Shown here piece after piece: positions 34,798 through 44,873 of a DNA stretch of 50,410 bases. Position 1 is the first letter of the stretch; each line of letters begins with the position of its first letter. The notes below the pieces were generated by a model. The model was not told the DNA's origin. It ran no database searches and saw only the letters and a program-made list of their open reading frames with translations. Position numbers and translations under genes: made by a program. Source of the stretch: an uncultured Lachnospiraceae bacterium (lineage in GTDB: Bacteria; Bacillota; Clostridia; Lachnospirales; Lachnospiraceae); the NCBI GenBank assembly GCA_947594855.1, contig CANQEL010000017.1, forward strand, positions 1 to 50,410, read 5' to 3'.

Positions 34798-36615
34798 ATG
34801 TCAGATATCAGCCAGAGCCATATAAGGAATTTTTGCATCATCGCGCATATAGACCATGGCAAATCCACACTTGCTGACAGAATAATAGAAAAAACAGGTC
34901 TGCTTACCGAAAGAGAGATGCAGGAGCAGGTCCTTGATAATATGGAACTTGAGAGAGAACGCGGAATTACGATTAAGGCGCAGACTGTAAGAATTGTATA
35001 TACTGCCAAAAACGGAGAAGAGTATATATTCAATCTTATAGATACTCCGGGACATGTGGATTTTAATTATGAGGTATCAAGAAGCCTTGCAGCATGTGAA
35101 GGGGCTGTTCTTGTTGTAGACGCTGCGCAGGGAATAGAGGCGCAGACTCTTGCAAATTGTTATCTTGCCATAGACCATGACCTTGAAATTATGCCGGTTA
35201 TCAATAAAATAGATCTTCCGAGCGCAGACCCTGAAAGAGTTATTAATGAGATAGAAGATGTTATAGGTCTTGAAGCGCAGGACGCGCCGCTTATATCGGC
35301 CAAGAACGGAATAAATATAGAGGAAGTGCTGGAACAGATTGTTACTAAGATTCCGGCGCCGGAAGGCGACAGCAAAAAACCTCTCAAGGCTCTTATATTT
35401 GATTCAATATATGATTCATATAAAGGGGTTATAGTTTTCTGCCGTTTATTTGACGGTACGGTAAAAAAAGGAACACAGATTCTTATGATGGCTACAGGGG
35501 CAAAGGCTGAGGTAGTTGAAGTTGGAACATTTGGCGCAGGACAGTTTATACCGTGTGACGAGCTTTCAGCCGGTATGGTAGGTTATATTACGGCAAGCCT
35601 TAAGGATGTGTCGGGAACACGGGTAGGCGATACGGTTACTGATGCGCAGAGGCCGTGTACAGAATCGCTGCCGGGATATAAAAAAGTTCTTCCAATGGTT
35701 TACTGCGGCCTGTATCCTGCTGATGGAGCCAAATATCCGGACCTTCGCGACGCGCTTGAAAAATTGCAGCTTAATGATGCATCGCTGCAGTATGAAGCGG
35801 AGACTTCCGTAGCGCTTGGATTTGGTTTCAGATGCGGTTTCCTTGGGCTTTTGCATCTTGAAATAATACAGGAAAGGCTTGAAAGGGAATACAACCTTGA
35901 TTTGGTTACGACAGCGCCGGGAGTTATATATAAAGTGTATAAAACAGACGGAACCGTTGTAGAAGTTACGAATCCATCCAATCTTCCAGACCCTTCTGAG
36001 ATAGATTATATGGAAGAACCCGTAGTAGATGCTGAGATTATGGTTACTACAGAATATATAGGGGCAATAATGAAACTGTGCCAGGAGAGGCGCGGCGTAT
36101 ATATGGGAATGGAGTATATGGAAGAAACCAGGGCTCTTCTCAGATACGTGCTGCCGCTTAATGAAATAATATATGATTTCTTTGATTCTCTCAAATCCAG
36201 GTCAAGAGGTTATGCATCTTTCGATTATGATATAAAGGGATATCAAAGAGCGGAACTCGTGAAACTTGATATACTCATAAACAAAGAAGAAGTTGATGCG
36301 CTGTCATTTATCGTACATGCAGATTCGGCTTATGAGCGTGGAAGGAAGATGTGCGAGAAACTTAAAAAAGAGATTCCGAGACATCTGTTTGAGATACCAA
36401 TACAGGCGGCGATAGGCAGTAAAGTTATTGCCAGGGAAACTGTAAAAGCAGTGCGTAAAGACGTGCTTGCCAAATGCTATGGCGGTGATATAACCAGAAA
36501 GAAGAAACTGCTTGAAAAACAGAAAGAAGGAAAGAAACGTATGAGGCAGATTGGCAATGTGGAAATTCCGCAGAAGGCTTTCATGAGCGTGCTTAAACTG
36601 GATGACGAGGATTAA
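34798..36615 (+). CDS. lepA: Elongation factor 4 (LepA)
   Basis: A ribosome-bound GTPase related to EF-G that affects initiation and the handling of stalled ribosomes. The 605-residue length is normal. GTPase motifs are AHIDHGKST (16-24), the ERGITIKAQ switch, DTPGHVDF and [11 protein letters not shown]; the C-terminal domain unique to LepA ends with the basic [17 protein letters not shown] tail (followed by [11 protein letters not shown]). GGGAGGA precedes the ATG. hemW begins 3 bases after the stop, so the two are one operon. Confidence 0.98.
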   Translation: MSDISQSHIRNFCIIAHIDHGKSTLADRIIEKTGLLTEREMQEQVLDNMELERERGITIKAQTVRIVYTAKNGEEYIFNLIDTPGHVDFNYEVSRSLAACEGAVLVVDAAQGIEAQTLANCYLAIDHDLEIMPVINKIDLPSADPERVINEIEDVIGLEAQDAPLISAKNGINIEEVLEQIVTKIPAPEGDSKKPLKALIFDSIYDSYKGVIVFCRLFDGTVKKGTQILMMATGAKAEVVEVGTFGAGQFIPCDELSAGMVGYITASLKDVSGTRVGDTVTDAQRPCTESLPGYKKVLPMVYCGLYPADGAKYPDLRDALEKLQLNDASLQYEAETSVALGFGFRCGFLGLLHLEIIQERLEREYNLDLVTTAPGVIYKVYKTDGTVVEVTNPSNLPDPSEIDYMEEPVVDAEIMVTTEYIGAIMKLCQERRGVYMGMEYMEETRALLRYVLPLNEIIYDFFDSLKSRSRGYASFDYDIKGYQRAELVKLDILINKEEVDALSFIVHADSAYERGRKMCEKLKKEIPRHLFEIPIQAAIGSKVIARETVKAVRKDVLAKCYGGDITRKKKLLEKQKEGKKRMRQIGNVEIPQKAFMSVLKLDDED

Positions 36616-36617
36616 TT

Positions 36618-37775
36618 ATGTATAAGGATTTGTCGGTATATATTCATATACCTTTCTGTGTAAAAAAATGCAATTACTGCGACTTTGTATCAGCCCCGCC
36701 AGAGCCGGGACAGCTTAAGGCTTATGCGGACGCGCTTTGTAAGGAAATAAAGTTATCAGCAGCTTATGCTGATAATTTTAATATAAAAACTGTTTTTATA
36801 GGAGGCGGAACACCTTCGTTATATGATTCTTCGGTTATGACTTATATTCTTGATACGCTGAAAAGTACATTTGAAAACAGGAGACGGGGCTCATATATTC
36901 CTGAGGAAGTAACTATTGAATGTAACCCGGGTACGCTTGATAGAAACAAACTTTCAGATTATAAAAGGGCAGGAATAAACAGGCTTAGCATAGGACTTCA
37001 GTCGGCGGATGATAAAGAGCTTAAGCTGCTTGGGCGCATACATACATATGAAGACTGGGAAAAAAGCATGAAGCTTGCCAGAGAGTGCGGTTTTAATAAT
37101 ATAAATACTGATATTATTTCGGGACTTTTAGGACAGACTGTGGAATCGTTTGAAGATACGTTAAAAAAAGTGCTTGCTTATTCTCCCGAACATATATCTG
37201 TATACAGTCTTATTGTCGAAGAGGGTACGCCGTTTTATGAGACATATGCTCCTGAAAAGCTGAGTAAGGAAGAGGCTGATAAATGGGAGGAAGAGGACAG
37301 GCTCATATATGAAATGACAAATAGGGTTTTGTCAAAATATGGATATGACAGATATGAAATATCAAATTATGCAAAAAAAGGATGCGAAAGCCGCCATAAC
37401 ATGGTATATTGGAGAAGAGGAAATTATCTGGGATTAGGGATATCGGCAGCTTCGCTCATTAATGATGTGAGGTTTGCCAATACAGATTCCTTTAGTGAAT
37501 ATATAGCTGCTCCTTATGGCAGCATAAAATCAAAAGAAGTACTTACGGAGGATGAAAAAATGTCTGAATCTGCTTTTCTTGCGCTTCGGACATCATATGG
37601 CATAAGCTGTAAGAAGTTTTATGATGATTTTGGAAAAGATATACACGAGATATATGCAGAAGCCATAAAGAAATGGACTGAAAGTGGGATGCTTATAGAG
37701 AGAGACGGCAGGATTTTCTGCTCGGAAAAAGGAATTAACATATGTAATATGATAATGGCTGATTTTGTATTATAG
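36618..37775 (+). CDS. hemW: Radical SAM heme chaperone HemW
   Basis: A 385-residue radical-SAM protein related to coproporphyrinogen dehydrogenase HemN that binds heme and delivers it to target proteins. The [4Fe-4S] cluster is held by Cys14, Cys18 and Cys21 in IPFCVKKCNYCDF. IECNPGTLDRNK, SIGLQSADDKELKLLGR and the C-terminal winged-helix-like region are typical, and the protein lacks the HemN N-terminal extension. It is translationally close-coupled to lepA, its standard partner. Confidence 0.95.
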   Translation: MYKDLSVYIHIPFCVKKCNYCDFVSAPPEPGQLKAYADALCKEIKLSAAYADNFNIKTVFIGGGTPSLYDSSVMTYILDTLKSTFENRRRGSYIPEEVTIECNPGTLDRNKLSDYKRAGINRLSIGLQSADDKELKLLGRIHTYEDWEKSMKLARECGFNNINTDIISGLLGQTVESFEDTLKKVLAYSPEHISVYSLIVEEGTPFYETYAPEKLSKEEADKWEEEDRLIYEMTNRVLSKYGYDRYEISNYAKKGCESRHNMVYWRRGNYLGLGISAASLINDVRFANTDSFSEYIAAPYGSIKSKEVLTEDEKMSESAFLALRTSYGISCKKFYDDFGKDIHEIYAEAIKKWTESGMLIERDGRIFCSEKGINICNMIMADFVL

Positions 37776-37787
37776 GAGGTAATCGTA

Positions 37788-38525
37788 ATGGAGAGTAGCA
37801 TAAGTGCACTTGCAGATGTTTTACGTAAAAGCGAAAATATTGTATTTTTTGGAGGCGCCGGAGTATCCACGGCAAGCGGAATCCCGGATTTCAGAAGTTC
37901 AGACGGATTATACAGTAAAAAAATCGGTAAGCATTTTACGCCTGAAGAAGCGGTTTCACATTCATTTTTTGTGAATTATCCTGAAGATTTTTATGATTTT
38001 TATAAGGAAAATCTTATATATCCGGATGCAAAGCCGAACAAATGCCATACAGCCCTTTATGAGCTTGAAAAGATGGGAAAGCTTAAGGCGATAGTTACAC
38101 AGAATATTGACGGACTTCATCAGGCGGCAGGTTCAGAAAATGTGTATGAACTCCATGGAAGCGTTCTTAGGAATTACTGTATGAAATGCCATGCTTTTTA
38201 TGATGAAAAATATATAATTGCCGCTAAAGGAATCCCTTTGTGTGAAAGGTGCGGGGGAGTGGTAAAGCCTGATGTGGTACTGTATGAAGAGGGACTTGAC
38301 GACTCCGTTATAAGCGGGGCGGTATCTGCAATAAGTTCTGCAGATACTCTTATAATAGGCGGAACTTCACTTATAGTATATCCTGCTGCAGGACTTATAC
38401 ACTATTTCAGGGGCAGGCATCTTGTTTTAATTAATAAAACCAAAACCTCTGCTGACAGTAATGCAGATATAGTAATACATGACAGCATTGATAAAGTACT
38501 TTATGAAGCAGTTCATATGATGTAA
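37788..38525 (+). CDS. NAD-dependent protein deacylase (sirtuin)
   Basis: A Sir2-family enzyme that removes acyl groups from lysines with NAD+. In 245 residues it has the NAD motif GAGVSTASGIPDFRS, TQNIDGLHQAAGS, the catalytic His123 in ELHGSVL, and a zinc site made by two CxxC pairs (YCMKCH and LCERCGG). The acyl preference is unclear by eye. AGGAGGT precedes the ATG, 12 bases after hemW; it is probably part of the lepA operon. Targets are unknown. Confidence 0.95.
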   Translation: MESSISALADVLRKSENIVFFGGAGVSTASGIPDFRSSDGLYSKKIGKHFTPEEAVSHSFFVNYPEDFYDFYKENLIYPDAKPNKCHTALYELEKMGKLKAIVTQNIDGLHQAAGSENVYELHGSVLRNYCMKCHAFYDEKYIIAAKGIPLCERCGGVVKPDVVLYEEGLDDSVISGAVSAISSADTLIIGGTSLIVYPAAGLIHYFRGRHLVLINKTKTSADSNADIVIHDSIDKVLYEAVHMM

Positions 38526-38544
38526 AACGTCTGGAGGATTTATT

Positions 38545-41022
38545 GTGAATAATGATTTAAAAACAATCAAGTATAATGAAAAAGACCTGTTAGAAACTTC
38601 TTTGTTTATGATGAGGGATACCTTTTATCGTGTTGCCTGTATAGATTTGGATAGTAACGCTATGGAAACGGTAATTATTGCTGACAGTGAACAGGATGAT
38701 GCAGAAAGGTTTAAAAAAGATTACAGAAAAACCATTATTGAATTTGCAAATGAAAGGGTAAGCGCAGAGTATCGCGACAGATTCCTTGATATTATGCTTC
38801 CCGAAAACCTGAAAAAAATATTTGCTGATGGTATTAAATATACGGATATTACGTATAAAAGACTGGTTGGTGATGAATACTGCTGGGTACGTTCTGAGCT
38901 TGTATCCATGCCTGAGTATGGTACGGCAGGGCATAAAATCATGTGGTATGTAAAGAATATTTCGGATGAAAAAGCAAAAGAAAACAAGTATTCCCAAAAA
39001 CTGCTGCAGGCTAATGAAGAGCTTGAAAGCCTTCTCAAAAAAGAAAAAGAGAAACTTGAAATTATAAGTACAATGGGCAGCATATACATACGTAATTATT
39101 ATATTGATATGAATGATTATTCTGCGCGTAATATACATGGCGTGGTGAAAGATATGGAAGAATCATTTGATGTCAGGGATGAGTTTGAAAGATATTGTGA
39201 AAATGAAGTTGAACCTGATTTTAAAGAACAGGTAAAAACATTTTTAAATCTTGATACACTTAATGAAAGAATAAAAGGACAGAATTCGATATATCTCGAA
39301 TATAAGATAAAGAAAACGGGCTGGTGCAGAGGCAATTTTATTCCGGTAAGAGTGGACAATTCCGGAAATCTTACGTCGGTAATGTTTGCCGAGAGGGTTA
39401 TTGATTATGAAAAGAAAAAAGAACTTGATTATCAAAAGATGTTAAAGGATGCGTTTGATGCGGCAAACAGGGCAAATAGTGCAAAGTCGGAGTTCCTTTC
39501 CAGGATGAGCCATGATATAAGGACGCCAATGAATGCCATTATTGGAATGACTGCAATTGCGAGGACTCATATAGAAGATACTGCAAGAATAACAGACTGC
39601 CTGAATAAGATTACGACATCAAGTAAACATCTGCTTGCCCTTATTAATGAAGTGCTTGATATGAGCAGGATTGAATCCGGTAAAGTGGAATTGTCAGAAG
39701 AGGAGTTTAACCTTTCAGAGCTTATTGATAATCTGTTATATATGTCAAAAGAGGGCATAGTTGCCAAAAAGCATGAACTGATTGTTAATATTGAAAATGT
39801 TGAGCATGAACTTGTAATTGGCGACAGTCTGCATATACAGCAGGCATTTATGAATCTTATGGGCAATGCAATTAAATATACTCCTGAAGGCGGAAAGATA
39901 AAGCTTTCTATTTCAGAACGTCCTTCACATATACCAAATGTAGGATGTTATGAATTTATTTTTGAGGACAATGGTATAGGAATGACGCCTGAATTTATCA
40001 GTCATATATTTGAGCCATTTGCAAGAGCGGAAGATACAAGAATTAATAAGATACAGGGTACAGGCCTGGGTATGCCTATTACAAAAAATATCATCAATAT
40101 GATGAATGGTGATATTAAGATAGAATCAAAAATAAATGAAGGTTCCAGATTCATTGTAACTATTTTTCTAAAGATTCAGGATTCAGAAAATATTAATTAT
40201 GAGAAATTTATAAATTTACGTATTCTGGTGGCAGACGATATGGAAGACAGCTGCGAGGCAACCTGCGAACTGCTTAATGAAATGGGAATGGACAGTGAAT
40301 GGGTTCTGACAGGTGAAGAAGCGGTGGAAAGAGTAGAGCTTGCGCATAAGGAAGAAAATGATTTCTTTGCCGTAATTCTTGACTGGAAAATGCCGGGTAT
40401 GGACGGGGTAACTACTGCCAAGGAGATACGAAAACATGTCGGACCTGATATGCCTATAATCATTTTTTCGGCATACGACTGGTCGGATATTGAAGTAGAG
40501 GCACGTGCGGCGGGTGCAGATTATTTTATAAGCAAACCGCTTTTCAAATCAAAAGTTGCATATCTTTTCAGCACTATTACTAATGATGATAAAAATGTAC
40601 AGGAAGAAGATAATCCGTTTGAAGAAATAACGGAGAAAAATTATACCGGAAAAAGAGTGCTTTTGGTTGAGGATAATGAGCTTAATGCTGAAATTGCAGA
40701 GGAAATACTTAGTATAGCAGGACTTCAGGTAGATATTGCGTGTGATGGAAGTGAAGCGTTAGATAAGTTTTCACGTTCAGATATAGGATATTATGACTTG
40801 ATATTTATGGATATACAGATGCCCGGTATGAATGGTTACGAGACAACCAATGCAATACGCATACTTCCAAGAAGGGATGCGAGAGTGGTGCCAATAATAG
40901 CAATGACTGCAAATGCATTTGCGGAAGATGTTGCTGCGGCGAAAGCGTCAGGCATGAATGAACATATAGCCAAACCCCTTGATATGGGAAGATTAAATGA
41001 AGTGCTTAATATGTGGTTATAG
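38545..41022 (+). CDS. Hybrid histidine kinase with two receiver domains
   Basis: An 825-residue cytoplasmic signalling protein without membrane helices. Two PAS-like sensor regions (about 20-145 and 170-295) are joined by a coiled coil near 148-175. HisKA carries His323 in SRMSHDIRTPMNAIIGMTAIA-like sequence, and the ATPase domain NLMGNAIKYT and GTGLGMPIT. Two receivers follow: Asp613 in LDWKMPGMDG and Asp756 in FMDIQMPGMNG. No output or HPt domain is present, so the signal must pass to a partner. It starts at GTG behind GGAGG, 20 bases after the sirtuin gene. Confidence 0.93.
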   Translation: MNNDLKTIKYNEKDLLETSLFMMRDTFYRVACIDLDSNAMETVIIADSEQDDAERFKKDYRKTIIEFANERVSAEYRDRFLDIMLPENLKKIFADGIKYTDITYKRLVGDEYCWVRSELVSMPEYGTAGHKIMWYVKNISDEKAKENKYSQKLLQANEELESLLKKEKEKLEIISTMGSIYIRNYYIDMNDYSARNIHGVVKDMEESFDVRDEFERYCENEVEPDFKEQVKTFLNLDTLNERIKGQNSIYLEYKIKKTGWCRGNFIPVRVDNSGNLTSVMFAERVIDYEKKKELDYQKMLKDAFDAANRANSAKSEFLSRMSHDIRTPMNAIIGMTAIARTHIEDTARITDCLNKITTSSKHLLALINEVLDMSRIESGKVELSEEEFNLSELIDNLLYMSKEGIVAKKHELIVNIENVEHELVIGDSLHIQQAFMNLMGNAIKYTPEGGKIKLSISERPSHIPNVGCYEFIFEDNGIGMTPEFISHIFEPFARAEDTRINKIQGTGLGMPITKNIINMMNGDIKIESKINEGSRFIVTIFLKIQDSENINYEKFINLRILVADDMEDSCEATCELLNEMGMDSEWVLTGEEAVERVELAHKEENDFFAVILDWKMPGMDGVTTAKEIRKHVGPDMPIIIFSAYDWSDIEVEARAAGADYFISKPLFKSKVAYLFSTITNDDKNVQEEDNPFEEITEKNYTGKRVLLVEDNELNAEIAEEILSIAGLQVDIACDGSEALDKFSRSDIGYYDLIFMDIQMPGMNGYETTNAIRILPRRDARVVPIIAMTANAFAEDVAAAKASGMNEHIAKPLDMGRLNEVLNMWL

Positions 41023-41062
41023 AAAAAGTTCCCAAAGCCGTAAGGCAGAGGGAACTTTTTTA
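41023..41062. terminator. Terminator after the hybrid kinase gene
   Basis: AAAAAGTTCCC and GGGAACTTTTT make an 11-bp stem with a small inner GCC/GGC hairpin, with A/T runs on both sides. It likely also ends the convergent glnN transcript. Confidence 0.9.
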
Positions 41063-41087
41063 TAAGGAGAGTATTTTATTATATATA

Positions 41088-43205
41088 CTATACTTCAAAC
41101 AGAAGATCTCCGTAAGTTGGAACAGGCCATAATTCTTTGTCAACAATCATTTCAAGCTCGTCAATAGGAGCCCTTAAAGCAGCCATAGCGTCACGGATTA
41201 CATCTTTATAATAGATAGCTAAAGGTTCGCCGCCTTCGATTTCTTCAGCCTTTTTAGTCTTTTCAGTAAGATCTTTAAGGGCTGCTTTTGCTTCTGCAAG
41301 AAGTGAAGAAGACTGAACGAGCAGTTCATCCTGTACAGAAGTATCAGCAGGTATTCCGGTAGATTTTACATTGTTTATTGAAGCTGCAAGGCTTGAGCAG
41401 TATTTTATAACTGAAGGTATATAAAGCTTTGAAGCCATCTCTATCATTGTAAGCGCTTCGATATGAAGTACTTTTGAGTATGTCTCATAATTGATTTCCT
41501 CACGTGATTTAAGCTCTGCTTCTGTGAGTACTCCCTGACGTTCAAACATTGCAACACATTCAGGGTCAATATAATAACGGGTTGCATCAACAGTGGTCTT
41601 AATGTTAGGAAGTCCTCTCTTTTCAGCTTCAAGAACCCATTCGTCTGAATAACCGTTGCCGTTAAATATAACGTTCTTATTTTCTGAAAGAGTCTTGCGG
41701 ATTACTGATTTTACGGCTGTTTCAAATGCTTCTCCGCTAAGTCCCTCAATTTCATCGTTCATTTCCGAAAGGACATCAGCTACGATTGCATTAAGAACTG
41801 TATTTGCATCTGATATTGACATTGAAGAAGCAACCATACGGAACTCGAATTTATTTCCGGTAAATGCAAATGGTGAAGTACGGTTTCTGTCAGTAGCATC
41901 TTTTCTGAAATTAGGTAAGGTAAGAACACCGGTATCCATTTTACCGCCGCGTATACTTGATGTTGCCTCGCCCTTATCAATAATCTGTTCTACGATATCC
42001 TCAAGCTGTTCTCCAAGGAATATTGAAATAATAGCAGGAGGTGCTTCATTAGCGCCCAGTCTGTGGTCATTTCCTGCATTGGCAGCAGAAAGTCTCAGAA
42101 GAGGTGCATATTTATTTACCGCTTTAATTACGGCGCTGAGTACATAAAGGAACATGAGATTGTTATGAGGCTCTTTTCCAGGGTCCAGAAGATTGATGCC
42201 TGTGTCGGTAACGAGCGACCAGTTGTCGTGTTTACCAGAGCCGTTTACACCTGCAAAAGGCTTTTCATGGAGAAGACATTCAAGACCGTGTCTTCTGGCA
42301 ACCTTTCTCATTGTTTCCATAACAAGCTGGTTATGGTCGGTAGCAATATTGGCGGTTGAATATATAGGAGCCATCTCATGCTGTGCAGGCGCAACCTCGT
42401 TATGCTGCGTCTTTGCAAGTATTCCAAGCTTCCAAAGTTCAATATTAAGTTCTTTCATATAGGAAGCAATTTTTTCGCGGATAGAACCAAAATAGTGGTC
42501 TTCAAGTTCCTGTCCTTTAGGAGGCATTGCTCCGAAAAGAGTCCTGCCTGAAAAAATAAGGTCATCACGCTGTAAGAATTTTTCCCTGTCAATAAGAAAA
42601 TATTCCTGTTCAGGTCCTATGGAGCAGCTGACTTTATTTACTTCGTCATGGCCGAAAAGCCTTGCAGTATGTGTTGCCTGTCTGCTGATTGCTTCCATTG
42701 AACGCAGAAGAGGAGTCTTTTTGTCAAGAGCTTCACCGGTGTATGAACAAAAAGCAGTTGGGATGCATAATGTTACTCCGGCTGCATCTTCACGGAGAAA
42801 TGCAGGTGAAGTAATATCCCATGCGGTATATCCCCTTGCTTCAAATGTGGCGCGGAGACCTCCTGAAGGAAATGAAGAGGCATCAGGTTCGCCTTTAATG
42901 AGCTCTTTTCCGGAAAACTCCAGGATAGCGTCGCTTGATGATTGTGCGCTAAGGAATGAATCATGCTTCTCCGCAGTGATTCCCGTCATAGGCTGGAACC
43001 AGTGTGTATAGTGCGTAGCTCCGCGCTCAACAGCCCACTCTTTCATTGCATGAGCTATTACATTCGCAATAGTGATATCAAGTTCGCCGCCATTTTCCAC
43101 AATTTCCTTAAATGTGGAATATACTTTTTTCGGAAGGCGTTCCTGCATAACCTTATCGCTGAATACATCAGTTGCAAATACTTCCTTTAGTACGTTGTTT
43201 TCCAT
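41088..43205 (-). CDS. glnN: Type III glutamine synthetase
   Basis: Condenses glutamate with ammonia to glutamine using ATP, the main ammonia-assimilating step. The 705-residue length is that of the GSIII family, much longer than GlnA. Family motifs include the N-terminal [41 protein letters not shown], the [18 protein letters not shown] glutamate/metal site and [17 protein letters not shown]. It is preceded by a leader of about 125 bases with a terminator-like hairpin, which suggests attenuation by nitrogen status. It is a single-gene unit reading toward the hybrid kinase gene. Confidence 0.96.
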   Translation of the reverse strand: MENNVLKEVFATDVFSDKVMQERLPKKVYSTFKEIVENGGELDITIANVIAHAMKEWAVERGATHYTHWFQPMTGITAEKHDSFLSAQSSSDAILEFSGKELIKGEPDASSFPSGGLRATFEARGYTAWDITSPAFLREDAAGVTLCIPTAFCSYTGEALDKKTPLLRSMEAISRQATHTARLFGHDEVNKVSCSIGPEQEYFLIDREKFLQRDDLIFSGRTLFGAMPPKGQELEDHYFGSIREKIASYMKELNIELWKLGILAKTQHNEVAPAQHEMAPIYSTANIATDHNQLVMETMRKVARRHGLECLLHEKPFAGVNGSGKHDNWSLVTDTGINLLDPGKEPHNNLMFLYVLSAVIKAVNKYAPLLRLSAANAGNDHRLGANEAPPAIISIFLGEQLEDIVEQIIDKGEATSSIRGGKMDTGVLTLPNFRKDATDRNRTSPFAFTGNKFEFRMVASSMSISDANTVLNAIVADVLSEMNDEIEGLSGEAFETAVKSVIRKTLSENKNVIFNGNGYSDEWVLEAEKRGLPNIKTTVDATRYYIDPECVAMFERQGVLTEAELKSREEINYETYSKVLHIEALTMIEMASKLYIPSVIKYCSSLAASINNVKSTGIPADTSVQDELLVQSSSLLAEAKAALKDLTEKTKKAEEIEGGEPLAIYYKDVIRDAMAALRAPIDELEMIVDKELWPVPTYGDLLFEV

Positions 43206-43249
43206 AGTTATCTTTCCTTTCTTATTTTATTTATAATACTTAATCCATA

Positions 43250-43326
43250 TAAAATAAAAAATGCCCCAGAAGAAAGGATAGTAGAATACTTTCTCTTGGA
43301 CATCTTCGTCAACGTCTCTACCTTAT
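43250..43326 (-). promoter_or_regulatory. glnN leader with attenuator-like hairpins
   Basis: On the minus strand a first hairpin (GACGTT/GATGTC around GACGAA) is followed by CCAAGAGAAAG/CTTTCTTCTGG and then GGCATTTTTTATTTT, a terminator form. An alternative pairing of GGTAGA with TCTACTATCC would break it. It is reminiscent of nitrogen leaders controlled by ANTAR proteins or glutamine riboswitches, but I cannot fit either consensus. Confidence 0.5.
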
Positions 43327-43381
43327 CACATTATCTTAAAAATTAAAAGAGAAAAAATGTAAAAAAAGGATTAACATATAA

Positions 43382-44677
43382 TTAACAATCAGGTAGAAAT
43401 TGTCCACAAACCATAAAAACGATATCTTTAAGCGATATGGAATTTATGTTTTCTGCTGCTGTAACCGGAAAATCATACATCGCGGAACCATTGACAAGGA
43501 GAGAGGCATTTCCTACTATTTCGCCTTCGGATACAGGCGCGGTTATACTTTCAGGAACAGTAAGAGTAAGAGATACGTTATCGCCTTTTGCAAGCGGCAG
43601 GCTACATTCTGCAGTAAATGATATGTCCAGTAATTTGTTAGTACTTCCTGCTTTATTGTTATTAATAACACTTAAAGGTTTAAGAAAAGCAGGGACATTC
43701 TGTCCTTCCACGGATGTATATACGCCGGATAGTACCGTATATGTCTGATAATTAGCAAATCCGTAGTCCATAATGGTTTTTGTATCAGACCATTTATAGG
43801 ATTTGTGCGGTGGCCAGCCTGAAGCAAGGACTGAACTGGTAAGAGTGACGCCGTTTCTTTGCGCTGCGCCAACAAAGCAGTATCCTGCTTTGCCGGTGAA
43901 ACCTGTCTTTACACCCAGCGCGCCATTATACATTTTAAGGAATAAGTCGTGGTTGTTTACGGTATACTTTCTTTTGCCGCTTAAATCGCTGAAAGAGTGT
44001 GAATCAGTGGCAATAATAGAAAGAAAATCAGGATTTTTGATTGCATATGAAGCAATAAGGCATAAATCCTCTGCTGTAGTATAATGCTCATCTGCGTCAA
44101 GCCCGTTAGGTGTTACAAAGTGTGTTGAAGTACATCCAAGTGATTCGGCTTTTTCATTCATCATCTGTGCAAAACCTTCCTTGCTTCCGCCGATATGTTC
44201 AGCAATGGCAACAGCAGTGTCATTATGCGATTCGAGCATAAGGGAATATAACAGGTCACCCAGATAATATTGTTCGCCCTCTCTTATATTTAATTGTACA
44301 TCAGGCATGGAAGCGGCATAGGAGGAAACATTTACAACGGAATCCATGGCGCCGTTTTCAAGGGCGAGTATACAAGTCATGATTTTAGTTGTGCTTGCCA
44401 TTGGCATTGGCGAGCTGCCGTTTTTGGACACAAGTATACGGCCTGAGCCGGCATCCATAAGGCAGTATGCCCTTGCATACATGGATAGTTTATCTGGATT
44501 TTTTGGCTCAGGTATACCTTCATAAGAAGGGGTTATGTCCGTGACGGGAGAGTTTGCCTCGCATACTGCCGGAGAGGTAAACTGTATTACCTCATTATTA
44601 TATTTGGGATACAGTACGCTAAGAAGCATTATAATAGAAAGAGCAGTTAAAACTATACTTATTGTTTTTGCCAGCAT
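43382..44677 (-). CDS. D-alanyl-D-alanine carboxypeptidase (DacA/DacF type, S11)
   Basis: A penicillin-binding protein that trims the terminal D-Ala of peptidoglycan stems outside the membrane. The 431-residue sequence has an N-terminal signal/anchor helix (about 5-23), the catalytic SxxK as S95-T-T-K98, SHN in LMLESHNDTAVAIAEH and KTG in GVKTGFTGKAG. After the catalytic domain comes the usual PBP5-type beta domain with a hydrophobic amphipathic end. No good ribosome site precedes the ATG. Clostridia use such enzymes in growth or in spore cortex; this one cannot be assigned to either. Confidence 0.9.
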   Translation of the reverse strand: MLAKTISIVLTALSIIMLLSVLYPKYNNEVIQFTSPAVCEANSPVTDITPSYEGIPEPKNPDKLSMYARAYCLMDAGSGRILVSKNGSSPMPMASTTKIMTCILALENGAMDSVVNVSSYAASMPDVQLNIREGEQYYLGDLLYSLMLESHNDTAVAIAEHIGGSKEGFAQMMNEKAESLGCTSTHFVTPNGLDADEHYTTAEDLCLIASYAIKNPDFLSIIATDSHSFSDLSGKRKYTVNNHDLFLKMYNGALGVKTGFTGKAGYCFVGAAQRNGVTLTSSVLASGWPPHKSYKWSDTKTIMDYGFANYQTYTVLSGVYTSVEGQNVPAFLKPLSVINNNKAGSTNKLLDISFTAECSLPLAKGDNVSLTLTVPESITAPVSEGEIVGNASLLVNGSAMYDFPVTAAENINSISLKDIVFMVCGQFLPDC

Positions 44678-44729
44678 AAAGTCGTTTCACAATTTTTTTC
44701 TTTATTGAAATAGTATGTTAAGATATACA

Positions 44730-44758
44730 GTAATATGAATTTGTTAAATAAATATCAA
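44730..44758 (-). promoter_or_regulatory. Promoter of the carboxypeptidase gene
   Basis: On the minus strand TTGATA and TATTAC are 17 bases apart, about 50 bases ahead of the start codon. Confidence 0.55.
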
Positions 44759-44793
44759 TAAAAAATGCGCATTGTCAGACTTTTTTTTTGTTA

Positions 44794-44822
44794 TTGCGTT
44801 TTAATTGTAAAAGATATACAAT
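44794..44822 (+). promoter_or_regulatory. Promoter of the decarboxylase cluster
   Basis: TTGCGT and TACAAT with 17-base spacing, about 50 bases upstream of the first gene of the cluster and divergent from the carboxypeptidase promoter. Confidence 0.55.
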
Positions 44823-44873
44823 ATACAATGAGGGAAATTGGAAATATTATTAAAATATATTGGAGGGCTGATA

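Noticed and set aside
41656-42147. Plus-strand 163-residue frame inside glnN
   Set aside because: It lies opposite a highly conserved glnN coding region, with no ribosome site and no recognisable domain.
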